NCBI GenBank assembly: GCA_030949825.1
Contig: JAUZSC010000008.1
Span: 236,930-300,929, forward strand
DNA: 64,000 nucleotides
Direction of reading: 5' to 3'
From: Sulfurimonas sp.
GTDB taxonomy: Bacteria; Campylobacterota; Campylobacteria; Campylobacterales; Sulfurimonadaceae
The notes under the pieces were generated by a model, which saw only the letters and a program-made list of their open reading frames with translations, did not search any database and was not told where the DNA came from. Positions 55,199 through 64,000 of the stretch are shown here, in pieces. Both the position numbers and the translations under genes were made by a program. Numbering within the stretch: the first letter of the stretch is position 1; every line of letters starts with the position of its first letter.

Positions 55199-56229
55199 AA
55201 CATGGGGCTAACATCTATAAATATGCAAAGGAACTCAAGTGTAGCCCTGATGAGATTCTAGATTTTTCTTCCAACATTAATAGCTACCAACCTAAGATAG
55301 ATATAACACTAACACAGCAGATGCTAGCTCGTTATAGCGATAGTTCTTACAAAGATTTAAAAAAGTCTATAAGTACTAAATACAACATTAAAAGAAGCCA
55401 AATCGCGCTTTACAATGGTGCAACTTCTGCCATTTATGAACTCTTTAAATCCTTAGCATCTAAGAGGGTTTATCTTTATGCTCCTTTGTATGGAGAGTAT
55501 GAAAAAGCAGTACCCTCAAAAAGTGAAATCATTAAAATAAATCGTTTTAAAAAGATCGATACAAAGATAAAAAAAGGCTCAACTATCGTCTTTGTAAACC
55601 CTTCTACACCTGATGGAAAGTATTATGATTTGAAAAAACTCTTTATATACTGGATGCAACAAAACTGTACAATTATTATAGATGAATCATTTTTAGAGTT
55701 TGAAAATCTAGACTCTTTAAGAAGTCAGATAAACAACTATAAAAAACTTTATATCATCCAGTCTTTTTCTAAGTTTTACAGCTGTGCAGGTGTTCGTATC
55801 GGTGCGATTTTTTCTCATAAGAAAAACATAAAAAAACTTCAAGCTCCTTTATGGAACCTCTCTTCTTTTGATGCTGCGTTTCTAAGACAAAGACTACTAG
55901 ATGCTAGCTTCGATAAGCGTAGTAAAAATCTTCATAAGATGCATAAAAAAGAGTTTCTTTTGATTTTAGAAAACACTGGATTGTTTTCTAAAATATATGC
56001 AAGTGATTCTAACTTTATTTTAGTAAAATCCAAACATGCAAAAGAGATTTTTAAGCATCTCTTAGAACACAAAATTCTTCTCAGAACATGCGGAAGTTTC
56101 GACTTTCTAAGTGACGAATATTTACGCTTTGGAGTTAAAGATGTCTATAAACATGACAGATTAAAAAAAGCATTCCAAGACTTAATATTAAATGAATATA
56201 AAAATATACCTATTATTGTTATTGAGTAA
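55195..56229 (+). CDS. cobD: L-threonine-O-3-phosphate decarboxylase CobD
   Basis: A 344-residue PLP enzyme of aminotransferase fold. The start HGANIYKYAKEL and DEILDFSSNINSYQPK are typical of CobD; NPSTPDGKYYD, IIDESFLEF and QSFSKFYSCAGVRIG (PLP Lys) follow. Produces (R)-1-amino-2-propanol phosphate, or ethanolamine phosphate from serine phosphate. Some Campylobacterota make norcobamides through such homologues. Confidence 0.85.
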   Translation: MKHGANIYKYAKELKCSPDEILDFSSNINSYQPKIDITLTQQMLARYSDSSYKDLKKSISTKYNIKRSQIALYNGATSAIYELFKSLASKRVYLYAPLYGEYEKAVPSKSEIIKINRFKKIDTKIKKGSTIVFVNPSTPDGKYYDLKKLFIYWMQQNCTIIIDESFLEFENLDSLRSQINNYKKLYIIQSFSKFYSCAGVRIGAIFSHKKNIKKLQAPLWNLSSFDAAFLRQRLLDASFDKRSKNLHKMHKKEFLLILENTGLFSKIYASDSNFILVKSKHAKEIFKHLLEHKILLRTCGSFDFLSDEYLRFGVKDVYKHDRLKKAFQDLILNEYKNIPIIVIE

Positions 56230-56271
56230 AAAAATGGGTATACTTTAAGTAAAATTTAAAAATGAGCTATA

Positions 56272-57306
56272 ATGTCTTTTCTATTTCTTCCATATAATGA
56301 TGCCCAAATCAAACAACGAACAAATGCAAAAATGCTTTATGCAAGCTATGTTGATGCGCTCAATAACTATAATCTTCGCTTCCGTTATAAAATGCTTTGG
56401 CAAAAACATAAAGATGGCTATGAGCTACTGGCCAAACAACACCTCAAAAGTGGCAAACGAGAATATCTTGGAAGAAGAAGCCAAGAAATGGAACACATTC
56501 GATTAGACTTTGAAAACTCAAAACTAAAAGTAAAAGAAAGACTCTCTGCGCTCAAACAAAAACTTAATAAAGAAGAGAAACTTAATAAAATCGAGGGTAT
56601 AACACGAACACCTAAAGAACTCATAGCAATCTTTGCAAAAATAAATGAACTAGGATTAGATAATAAAGTCATAGCCATAGGGACAAACGCATTATTCGCT
56701 TATGAAGCAAGATGCGGTGTAGCAATAGAACAAGAACATTTAGCAACAAGAGATATTGACCTTTTAAATCGCAAAGACAAAGGAATCTCATTTATTTTCA
56801 ACGAAATAATGACTACAAAAAATGCACATGAGTTACTTCAAAGCATTGACTCTAGTTTTGAAAAAAGCAAGGAAGCATCGTATAGATTTATAAACAATGA
56901 CGGGGTATGGATAGAACTCATAAACCCTATGTCTGATTCTGTAAAACAAGAAAGTTTCAAAGACAATCTTTTTGAAGATGTAATGCCTTTAGCTATGAAA
57001 GGCATGCAATGGCTAGAAAATTCAAGACTATTTAAAGAACTCATTGTAGGCGACAATGGAAAATGTGCATTTATGACAACAGTCCATCCACTGGAATTTA
57101 GCATCTATAAAAACTGGCTCTCATCTCAAGAAGACAGGGACTACATAAAACATACCAGGGACATGCAACAAAGCAAGTTAGTCACAAGACTCATTCAAGA
57201 GCATATGCCAAATATCGACATAAAAGAAGACATAAAAACGATAAGACATTTTAAAAAAGAGCTTATAGAGAACTATATGAATACTATTTTTAAAGAGAGT
57301 AATTAA
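56272..57306 (+). CDS. GSU2403-type nucleotidyltransferase-fold protein
   Basis: A 344-residue protein of the NTP_transf_8-like (GSU2403) family: a helical N-terminus (residues 10-110) with LAKQHLKSGKREYLGRRS, then VIAIGTNALFAYEARCGV and ATRDIDLL, the nucleotidyltransferase DxD. Function is not established; relatives occur in mobile and defence regions. The ATG overlaps a TATAAT (56268-56273), so it may have a separate promoter with a downstream start. It interrupts the cobalamin operon between cobD and cobQ. Confidence 0.7.
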   Translation: MSFLFLPYNDAQIKQRTNAKMLYASYVDALNNYNLRFRYKMLWQKHKDGYELLAKQHLKSGKREYLGRRSQEMEHIRLDFENSKLKVKERLSALKQKLNKEEKLNKIEGITRTPKELIAIFAKINELGLDNKVIAIGTNALFAYEARCGVAIEQEHLATRDIDLLNRKDKGISFIFNEIMTTKNAHELLQSIDSSFEKSKEASYRFINNDGVWIELINPMSDSVKQESFKDNLFEDVMPLAMKGMQWLENSRLFKELIVGDNGKCAFMTTVHPLEFSIYKNWLSSQEDRDYIKHTRDMQQSKLVTRLIQEHMPNIDIKEDIKTIRHFKKELIENYMNTIFKESN

Positions 57307-57307
57307 T

Positions 57308-58693
57308 ATGAAAAACCTAAGTATATTCGGAACAAGTTCAGATGCAGGGAAGTCTACGCTTTCTTTTGCTATTACCTATCTTTTACATCATCGTGGAATT
57401 AGTGTCGCGCCCTTCAAAGCACAAAATGTTTCTAACAACTCTCAGGTTACAGATGCTGGAGGGGAGATTGCTATACCTCAGTATTTTGCGGCGGAGGCTA
57501 TTGGGCTTCAAACATCTCCGGATATGAATCCGATTTTACTTAAGTCTGGTGGGAAATCTAAGGCACATATGATTGTCAATGGTCAAAGTGTTGCTAACAA
57601 GAATGTTTGGGAGTATTACCGTGATATTGACTTCCTCAAACCACATGTTAAAAAAGCTTTTAAGAACTTACAAAAGGACTATGACTGCATCGTAGCTGAG
57701 GGTGCTGGTAGTCCTGTTGAGCTAAACTTAATGGATAAAGATTTATCTAACATATACATTGCTGATGAATTTAACACAAAGATTGTTTTAGTTGCAGATA
57801 TTCAAAGAGGTGGCGTGTTTGCTTCTATCTATGGTGTGTATAATCTTCTTCCAAAGAAGCTTCGTAAGAATGTTATAGGTGTCATTGTGAACAAGTTTCA
57901 AGGAGATATGAGCCTTTTTGATGAGGGCGTTAAAATCATCCAAAAACAGTTTAAAATTCCAGTTCTTGGAGTTGTCCCATTTAAGCCTTTTAACTTGGGC
58001 TTTGAAGATTCTCAGTCGCTTATGAATTATGTTCAAGATACACGCAAGGCTATTATAAAAGTTGGAGTTATCAAACTTCCGCATATGAGTAATTTTACAG
58101 ATTTTGAGCCCCTGATAAACGATAAAGAAATCGAACTTTCTTTCATCTCTAATGCTAGTGAGGTTTCTTCATGTGACCTGCTTATACTTCCTGGAAGCAA
58201 ACTTGTTGTAGAAGATTTACAATGGCTCAAAAAGCGTGGCTTTAAAAAGATTTTACGCTCTAAGGAAAAAACACTTCTGGGCATTTGTGGTGGCTATGAA
58301 ATGCTCTTTAAAAACATCTTAGATCCTCACGCTATAGAATCTTCACAAAAAAAGACGAAAGGTCTTGCTCTTTTTAAAGGTGATGTAACTTTTAGTGAAA
58401 CAAAAACAGTTAAAAAAGGAATGTATAATCTTTTTGGAGTTATGTCTGATGGATATGAAATTCATAACGGCATCACAAAAAAACGGGCTAAACATAAAGG
58501 AAATATTTACGGTACTTTTGTGCATGGACTTTTTGATAATGACGCATTGCGTTATAAAATATTTTCCCAAATAAATCTAAAATACAAGGGCTATAACTTT
58601 AAAAAGTACAAAAAGAAAACAATAAAAGAATTTGCAGGGCATATCGAAAAACATGTTGATATAAAGAAAATTTTAAAGGCACTTCATGAGTAA
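57308..58693 (+). CDS. cobQ: Cobyric acid synthase
   Basis: A 461-residue amidotransferase (CobQ/CbiP) amidating b, d, e and g carboxylates. FGTSSDAGKSTLSF (ATP), EGAGSPVELNL, and a glutaminase half with Cys in LLGICGGYEML and a catalytic-type His in FVHGLFDND. Overlaps cbiB. Confidence 0.93.
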   Translation: MKNLSIFGTSSDAGKSTLSFAITYLLHHRGISVAPFKAQNVSNNSQVTDAGGEIAIPQYFAAEAIGLQTSPDMNPILLKSGGKSKAHMIVNGQSVANKNVWEYYRDIDFLKPHVKKAFKNLQKDYDCIVAEGAGSPVELNLMDKDLSNIYIADEFNTKIVLVADIQRGGVFASIYGVYNLLPKKLRKNVIGVIVNKFQGDMSLFDEGVKIIQKQFKIPVLGVVPFKPFNLGFEDSQSLMNYVQDTRKAIIKVGVIKLPHMSNFTDFEPLINDKEIELSFISNASEVSSCDLLILPGSKLVVEDLQWLKKRGFKKILRSKEKTLLGICGGYEMLFKNILDPHAIESSQKKTKGLALFKGDVTFSETKTVKKGMYNLFGVMSDGYEIHNGITKKRAKHKGNIYGTFVHGLFDNDALRYKIFSQINLKYKGYNFKKYKKKTIKEFAGHIEKHVDIKKILKALHE

Positions 58694-59540
58694 CATCTTC
58701 ATCACAATCATTGCCTATTTTCTTGATAAATTTTTTGGTGAGTACAAATTTGTTAAGCATCCCGTTATTAAAATAGGCGAGATGATTACATTTTTTGAAG
58801 AGCGCTATTATAAAAAAGATATCGTTCGTGGTGTTATTTTAGTCCTTTTTATAGTTGGAACTACCGGCTTTGTGGCTTTACTCATCGAAGAGTTTTTGTC
58901 TTACTTTGCGAGTATTTTCAACATCCTTATTTCGGCTTTTATCGCTTCAATGTTTATAGCCCATAGAATGCTACATGACGCAGTAAAAAATATACTAAGA
59001 TCTTCAAACAAACAACACGATATTTCTATGTTAGTGAGTCGAGATACCGAAGGAATGAGTGAGAGTGATGTGTATAAGGCAGCGATAGAAACCTATGCTG
59101 AAAATCTTTCAGATGGAGTTATCGCACCTATATTTTACCTTTTACTTTTTGGACTTCCTGGGATTATTGTTTACAAGGCTATTAACACCATGGACTCTAT
59201 GGTTGGCTACAAAACAGCGAAATACGAAAAGTATGGAAAAGCTGCCGCACTCTTAGATGACGCTGTGAACTACATTCCATCTCGACTAACGGCTGTTCTT
59301 ATTATGTTTGCCTCAAAACAAAAAGACTTATTTGCTTTTTATAAAGATGGTAAAAAACACGAAAGTCCAAATGCTGGGCATCCTATCACAGCAATGGCTT
59401 TAGCATTGGGAGTTAAACTCGGAGGAAATACAAGATACTTTGGAAAGATGAAGAAAAAACCTATTTTCGGAAAAGGGAGAAAAATCATTATAGAAGATGA
59501 TGTACTTAAAGCGCTAAATTTAGGTAAAATAAAATCATGA
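58686..59540 (+). CDS. cbiB: Adenosylcobinamide-phosphate synthase
   Basis: A 284-residue polytopic membrane enzyme (CbiB/CobD type) joining aminopropanol phosphate to adenosylcobyric acid. KHPVIKIGEMITFFE, SRDTEGMSESDVYKAAIETYAENLSDGVIAP (locator only) and AGHPITAMALALGV are hallmarks. Overlaps cobT. Confidence 0.92.
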   Translation: MSNIFITIIAYFLDKFFGEYKFVKHPVIKIGEMITFFEERYYKKDIVRGVILVLFIVGTTGFVALLIEEFLSYFASIFNILISAFIASMFIAHRMLHDAVKNILRSSNKQHDISMLVSRDTEGMSESDVYKAAIETYAENLSDGVIAPIFYLLLFGLPGIIVYKAINTMDSMVGYKTAKYEKYGKAAALLDDAVNYIPSRLTAVLIMFASKQKDLFAFYKDGKKHESPNAGHPITAMALALGVKLGGNTRYFGKMKKKPIFGKGRKIIIEDDVLKALNLGKIKS

Positions 59541-60592
59541 AAACATTAAATATTTTTACGCAAGAACATGACACACTTCCAGAGGGAAAAGCTGACTTTT
59601 TGCTAGCGGCATCTGTTACAAGAACATGTGAGATAGAAGCTATCACGCAAGCTGGAATCCCAGGAAATATTCCTCTTACTCCAACTTTAGATGCTGAGCT
59701 TCTTTGCACTCAAAAAATATTTTCCTTGCCAAATATTGCTGAGACTCCAAGCGGTATTCCAAGTCCTTGCGTCATTACTCGCGCTATTCACAATCTTAAT
59801 CCTTTTTCACATATAGAGATTTTAAACCTTGGATTGGACATTAAACCACAGCAAACGAATTTAAAAGATTTCGCTATATCCCCATCAGATTCTATTGCTA
59901 CTGGTGCCAACATTAATGCTAAAGAAGTTTTTGCAAAGGGCATGAAATACGGAAGAGAGTATGAGCTTAAGGGAAATTATCTGATTTTAGGAGAGAGTAC
60001 TCCCGCAGGCACAACAACTGCAACAGCTTCATGTTTAGCACTCGGGTTTACTTGTAAAAATGACTTTTCATCAAGCTTTTTGAACGCGCCTGATTCTATA
60101 AAAAGTGAAACCGTGCGTCAAGCGATTCGTCTTACAAACCAAAACATGACTAACTTTGAAAAGTTAAGCATCGTAAGTGATAATATGCTTCTTTTTTGTG
60201 CAGGTTTTTTACTTGAAGCCTCACGCCGTTTTCATGTGGTTCTCGCAGGAGGAACACAGATGGCAGCATGTTTGCTAATCGCCGACACACTCAAAGAAGA
60301 TGTTTTAATGCGTTTAAAATCCGATAACATCACGCTGGCTACGACTGCTTGGGTTATGCACGATAAACATTCTGACATCGAGCATCTACTCTCGCTTTTA
60401 AGTTATACACCTCATGCTATTTACACCGAGTTTAGTTTTGCAGATGCAGAGATAAAAGTCCTTAAAAAATACGATGAGGGTGAAGCAAAAGAAGGTGTTG
60501 GAGCAGGAGCGGCACTTTCCTATGCATCTACAAATAAACACTCAAATCAAGAAGTGCTTGAGGCAGTAGAACTTTTACTGTATATGATGTGA
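59537..60592 (+). CDS. cobT: Nicotinate-nucleotide-dimethylbenzimidazole phosphoribosyltransferase (TIGR00303-like CobT)
   Basis: A 351-residue CobT-like protein of the archaeal/cyanobacterial type rather than the E. coli type. ITQAGIPGNIPLTPTLDAE, LGESTPAGTTTATA and VLAGGTQMAACL are the main blocks. Activates DMB to alpha-ribazole phosphate. TGATG junction with cobU. Confidence 0.85.
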   Translation: MKTLNIFTQEHDTLPEGKADFLLAASVTRTCEIEAITQAGIPGNIPLTPTLDAELLCTQKIFSLPNIAETPSGIPSPCVITRAIHNLNPFSHIEILNLGLDIKPQQTNLKDFAISPSDSIATGANINAKEVFAKGMKYGREYELKGNYLILGESTPAGTTTATASCLALGFTCKNDFSSSFLNAPDSIKSETVRQAIRLTNQNMTNFEKLSIVSDNMLLFCAGFLLEASRRFHVVLAGGTQMAACLLIADTLKEDVLMRLKSDNITLATTAWVMHDKHSDIEHLLSLLSYTPHAIYTEFSFADAEIKVLKKYDEGEAKEGVGAGAALSYASTNKHSNQEVLEAVELLLYMM

Positions 60593-61086
60593 TGAGGGCT
60601 TTATTTATAGGTGGAATCAAATCAGGCAAAAGCAAAAATGCTGAAATTTATACACTCAAACATTCTAAAAATAAGCCTTTATATCTAGCAACGACAGAGT
60701 TTTTTGACCAAGAGATGCAGGACAAAGTACATAGACACAAAGAACAAAGAGGCGATGCTTTTGAAACGCTTGAGGAAGCACTTTATCTTGCATCTGCCTT
60801 AGAAAATAAAACTTCTATCGTTCTCATTGAATGTATGAGTATGTGGATTAATAATATGCTTTATCATGAGAAAAGTGAAGAGGAGATGATGAGAGAAATA
60901 GAAAAACTTTCCAAACTAAAACAAAACCTAGTCTTTGTTATAAATGATGTTAGTCAAGGTGTTGTTAGCGATAATGCCCTTGTCAGAAAATTCGTAGAAA
61001 TCAACGGACGAATTGCTCAAATCTTAGCATCTAGATGCGATGAAGTATATAATACAATCGCAGGAATACCTGTAAAAATAAAATGA
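60592..61086 (+). CDS. cobU: Adenosylcobinamide kinase/guanylyltransferase CobU
   Basis: A 164-residue protein from ATG at 60592 (a GTG at 60589 is possible). P-loop GGIKSGKSKNAE and RHKEQRGDAFETLEE (nucleotidylation region) identify CobU, which phosphorylates then guanylylates adenosylcobinamide. Slightly short for the family. Confidence 0.88.
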   Translation: MRALFIGGIKSGKSKNAEIYTLKHSKNKPLYLATTEFFDQEMQDKVHRHKEQRGDAFETLEEALYLASALENKTSIVLIECMSMWINNMLYHEKSEEEMMREIEKLSKLKQNLVFVINDVSQGVVSDNALVRKFVEINGRIAQILASRCDEVYNTIAGIPVKIK

Positions 61087-61805
61087 ATCTCTTTAAAGCC
61101 TTTGCCCTCGCCTTTAATATGTTAAGTATTTTTCCCTTCTTTAAAGTACACGACTTTTTTAAAGGTATCAACGGTTTGAGTCTAATGTTTTACCCTCTCA
61201 TTGGGTTTATCTTAGGCTCACTTCTTTGGGCTACACATTTTTTACTCCAAGATTTTCTTCCAAGTGTGCATCTAGGGGTCATCATCTTTAGCCTTTGGGT
61301 TCTTATAACAGGGGCTTTACATATTGATGGACTAAGTGATTCTATAGATGGACTTTTTGTACCTAAGGAAAAGGCATTAGAAGTTATGAAAGATGCTCAT
61401 GTTGGTGGAATGGGAATGACCTTTACCTTTGTCTTTCTAAGTCTTAAACTCTCATCTGTCATTTACTTTGAAGCATATTACCTTCTGCCTGTTATTTTAA
61501 TGCTTTCTCGATTTAATGCTGTTTTAGCCATTTACTTTTTTCCTTATATATCTCAAGGTGTAGGGGCACTTTTAAAGGCTGAATTTACAAAAGTTCATCT
61601 CTTTGTTGCTCTTTTATTTACGCTACTCATATCCTTGAGTTTTGATTTTATTTTTGTCTTCATCCCTGCTATTTTAACACTTCTAATCTGTGCAAAGTTT
61701 TTCACATCCCGTTTAGGTGGACTGAGTGGTGATACTTATGGATTTATCATTGAAGTAACTGAGTTAGTACTTCTGAACTATATTATCATCCTAAACTTCT
61801 CATGA
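61083..61805 (+). CDS. cobS: Adenosylcobinamide-GDP ribazoletransferase CobS
   Basis: A 240-residue membrane enzyme joining GDP-cobinamide to alpha-ribazole(-P). GALHIDGLSDSIDGL holds the DxxxD metal motif and LGGLSGDTYGFIIE the second conserved motif. Overlaps cobU and cobC. Confidence 0.92.
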   Translation: MNLFKAFALAFNMLSIFPFFKVHDFFKGINGLSLMFYPLIGFILGSLLWATHFLLQDFLPSVHLGVIIFSLWVLITGALHIDGLSDSIDGLFVPKEKALEVMKDAHVGGMGMTFTFVFLSLKLSSVIYFEAYYLLPVILMLSRFNAVLAIYFFPYISQGVGALLKAEFTKVHLFVALLFTLLISLSFDFIFVFIPAILTLLICAKFFTSRLGGLSGDTYGFIIEVTELVLLNYIIILNFS

Positions 61806-62380
61806 ATATTACACTTGTACGCCATGCAGAAGTTGTTGCATCTCACATTGGAAAGTACAATGGTCACATAGACATAGTTCTTTCAAAAAATGGAAAAGTC
61901 CAAGCAAAAGAACTTGCAGAAAAATTAGCCCTTAAAAAATTTGACAAAGTATATTGCTCTGATTTACTCCGTGCCCGCCAAACACTCGATGCTTTTAAGC
62001 TAGACTGCGAAATTGTTTACACATCTGCTTTAAGAGAAAAATCATGGGGAATCCATGAGGGGAAAAGCTTTGAAGAAATAGAGGCATCTGGAATTAAGTA
62101 TGAAAACTTTGAGCAATGGATTCACGCACTTGATGGAGAAGATATAAGCCTCTATACAAAAAATGTGAAAAACTATTTTGAACAAGTAGTCTTAAAAGAA
62201 AGCTTAGATAATATTCTTATAATAAGCCATTCAGGTTTTATCAAGTCTCTTATTTCAGACCTGCAGGGTATTACCTTAGAAGAAGCATTTAGTATTAAAC
62301 TACCTTATTCTTCACCTATCTATATACAAACTAAGAATTTATTAGATATGATTATACAAATACCACCTTATCAGGATTAA
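61802..62380 (+). CDS. cobC: Alpha-ribazole phosphatase CobC
   Basis: A 192-residue histidine phosphatase: TLVRHAEV catalytic motif, [27 protein letters not shown], and the second His in ISHSGFIK. Removes phosphate from adenosylcobalamin-P or alpha-ribazole-P. Last biosynthetic gene of the operon. Confidence 0.87.
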   Translation: MNITLVRHAEVVASHIGKYNGHIDIVLSKNGKVQAKELAEKLALKKFDKVYCSDLLRARQTLDAFKLDCEIVYTSALREKSWGIHEGKSFEEIEASGIKYENFEQWIHALDGEDISLYTKNVKNYFEQVVLKESLDNILIISHSGFIKSLISDLQGITLEEAFSIKLPYSSPIYIQTKNLLDMIIQIPPYQD

Positions 62381-62382
62381 CT

Positions 62383-63972
62383 ATGTTCTCTTCTATAAAG
62401 TCTAAAGTCATTGTTTCAATTTTAGGAGCTAGTATCATAGGGTTTTTTGCTCTCTCAACTTATTTTTCCTATGCACTTAACTCTTTGTCCAAAAAAACGA
62501 CAGAACAATCTCTTGCAATCATCAGTGAGTCCATCCATCAGACAATGACATCAAGTATGATGTCAGGTGATGCAACTACGATACAAAACTCTTTTAAAAA
62601 AGCAAAGGCAATCCAAGGGATAGACTCCTTAGAAATAATCCGATCAAAATTTGTTTTAGATATCTACCCAAATGGGGATGCCTTCACAAAGGACCCTCTT
62701 CTTATAGATGTTCTTAAAAATAAAACTACTACACTTTTAGAATACAATGAAAAAAACCATCATACAATTCGTAGAATAGCCCCTATGATAGCGGAAGGAA
62801 GATGTTTGTCTTGCCATTATAATGCCAAAGAGGGTGATGTCCTTGGTGTCTTAGACCTTGTGGTATCACTTGACAAAACAGATGAAGAGATTCAAAAAAC
62901 TGAGTTCATTTTATATATTACCTTATCTATTGCATTAATTCTTTTTATGCTTAGCTTTGCTATCTTTTTTAGTAAAGAAATATTCAGCCCTCTTAACTCC
63001 TTACAAGTTAGAATATCTGAGCTTGTAAAGGGGGATAAAGACCTTACAAAAAGGCTCAAATTCAAAGATGGAAATGAATTTGGAGACACAGCTAAAGAAG
63101 TCAATAACTTTATAAATATGGTCCAAAAGACCATTAATGAAGTTAAGGAAATTGGTATTAGCAATATAGAAATATCTTCAAAAGTCTTAAAGTCGAGTGA
63201 TGTAATTACGCAAGCGACATTAAAAGAAAATGAAATAGTAGAAGATACTTCCAATGCAACAGCACGCATACAAGAACTTTTAAATAGTTCATCGCAAACG
63301 GCTAAAGACAGTGAAGCAATGATTGACAATGCTTCTAGCAATCTACAAATAGCACAAGATACTCTTGTTACACTTACAAACGAAGTACATTCCTTTGTAG
63401 AAGTAGAAAATGAACTCTCTCTTGAACTCTCAGAACTTAAAAACGATGCAAGTCAGGTTAAAGATGTACTTGGAGTCATTAAAGACATCGCCGAACAAAC
63501 AAACCTTCTTGCTTTAAATGCAGCCATAGAAGCAGCACGAGCAGGAGAACATGGACGAGGCTTTGCTGTTGTTGCTGATGAAGTACGTAAACTTGCAGAG
63601 AGAACACAAAAAAGTTTAACAGAAATAGATATGACAGTAAGCACTATTGTGCAATCAATAAACGATGTAAGTGACAAAATGAACAATAATGCTCAAAGTA
63701 TTGAAAAGCTTACAAATATCTCTCAAGAAGTTGAAGATAAAATCTCAATAACTTCTACAACAATGCAAGAGTCAAATGAAGTCGCACACCAAGCTAAAAC
63801 AGACAATGAAGTAATGGCACAAGAATTAACTTCTATTATCAGTTCCATCGCTGATATAAAAAATATATCTCAAGAGAATGGTACAAATGCTAGTGAAATA
63901 TTTAAAGATATTAATGAGCTTGTCAAAGTTGCAAACAACTTACAATCGACAATCAATCAATTTAAAAGCTAG
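62383..63972 (+). CDS. Methyl-accepting chemotaxis protein with periplasmic heme motif
   Basis: A 529-residue transducer. Helix 1 (residues about 8-30), a periplasmic sensor of about 145 residues with a c-type heme motif CLSCH (C141, C144, H145) near its end, helix 2 (about 174-200), HAMP ([17 protein letters not shown]) and a signalling hairpin ([21 protein letters not shown]). Heme PAS-like MCPs of this type are known from Geobacter and respond to redox or gas ligands. It lies only 2 bp after cobC. Confidence 0.87.
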   Translation: MFSSIKSKVIVSILGASIIGFFALSTYFSYALNSLSKKTTEQSLAIISESIHQTMTSSMMSGDATTIQNSFKKAKAIQGIDSLEIIRSKFVLDIYPNGDAFTKDPLLIDVLKNKTTTLLEYNEKNHHTIRRIAPMIAEGRCLSCHYNAKEGDVLGVLDLVVSLDKTDEEIQKTEFILYITLSIALILFMLSFAIFFSKEIFSPLNSLQVRISELVKGDKDLTKRLKFKDGNEFGDTAKEVNNFINMVQKTINEVKEIGISNIEISSKVLKSSDVITQATLKENEIVEDTSNATARIQELLNSSSQTAKDSEAMIDNASSNLQIAQDTLVTLTNEVHSFVEVENELSLELSELKNDASQVKDVLGVIKDIAEQTNLLALNAAIEAARAGEHGRGFAVVADEVRKLAERTQKSLTEIDMTVSTIVQSINDVSDKMNNNAQSIEKLTNISQEVEDKISITSTTMQESNEVAHQAKTDNEVMAQELTSIISSIADIKNISQENGTNASEIFKDINELVKVANNLQSTINQFKS

Positions 63973-63997
63973 ACGAAGAGTGTTTCACTCTTCGTCT
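63971..63997 (+). terminator. Hairpin after the chemotaxis gene
   Basis: Perfect 12-bp arms AGACGAAGAGTG and CACTCTTCGTCT around TTT, overlapping the gene's stop codon. The window ends 3 bases later, so no T-tract can be seen. Confidence 0.7.
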
Positions 63998-64000
63998 ACC

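Noticed and set aside
1-64000. CRISPR arrays, rRNA, tRNA genes
   Set aside because: No regularly spaced short repeats and no recognisable tRNA or rRNA sequence were seen by eye; a tRNA scan was not possible.

Overview
The window looks like a chromosomal segment of a Campylobacterota bacterium, most likely a Sulfurimonas-like chemolithotroph or a close relative. The DNA is AT-rich. The block recA-eno-ftsB-like-AMIN protein has the gene order known from Helicobacter and Sulfurimonas, fliQ sits beside a short murB, and an MqnD-type protein points to the futalosine route to menaquinone. Genus level is inference; no rRNA gene is present.

Layout: 0-9.6 kb holds the end of a TrkA-N/RCK potassium-channel protein, dbpA with a YwbE-like gene, a BrnT/BrnA toxin-antitoxin pair with a consensus promoter and operator-like palindrome, a SpoU-type methyltransferase coupled to an EAL/HDOD regulator, a CitE-like lyase coupled to a DUF4143 ATPase, and an MMPL transporter. 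9.6-22.4 kb is accessory: a frameshifted Rpn-type nuclease, a beta-barrel protein, a LolA-like protein, an HlyD-type adaptor and a small cytochrome; two secreted proteins made of 11-residue repeats that share a 618-bp block; a split RND efflux permease; and a MotA/MotB-like pair with a small third gene. 22.4-38.2 kb is mostly housekeeping (AMIN protein, ftsB-like, eno, recA, mqnD, fliQ, murB, tpx, tsaD, dxr, cdsA, an RqcH-like protein), with one single-chain restriction-modification enzyme coupled to tsaD.

38.2-62.4 kb is a large cobalamin island. It has B12 uptake (btuB, btuF, btuD, btuC) and a nearly complete cobalt-early pathway: cobA, cbiK, cobI, cbiC, cbiD, cbiET, cobM, cbiG, cbiH, bluB, cbiA, cbiM, cobD, cobQ, cbiB, cobT, cobU, cobS and cobC, plus a Cys-rich protein, a [2Fe-2S] protein and an APH-fold kinase. 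No precorrin-6A reductase (CbiJ/CobK), precorrin-2 dehydrogenase or corrinoid adenosyltransferase was recognised. A heme-type methyl-accepting chemotaxis protein follows cobC.

Nine reading-frame breaks were found. Eight are consistent with one extra base in an A/T run of 7 or 8, and one with a missing base in a run of 4. Each corrected gene becomes a full-length family member with a length divisible by three. This pattern suits consensus errors at homopolymers, although real slippage or decay cannot be excluded. The most novel items are the hendecad-repeat pair, a small ORF ending inside a hairpin that masks the btuB ribosome-binding site, the RND permease split into two coupled halves, and the orphan MotAB-like motor.
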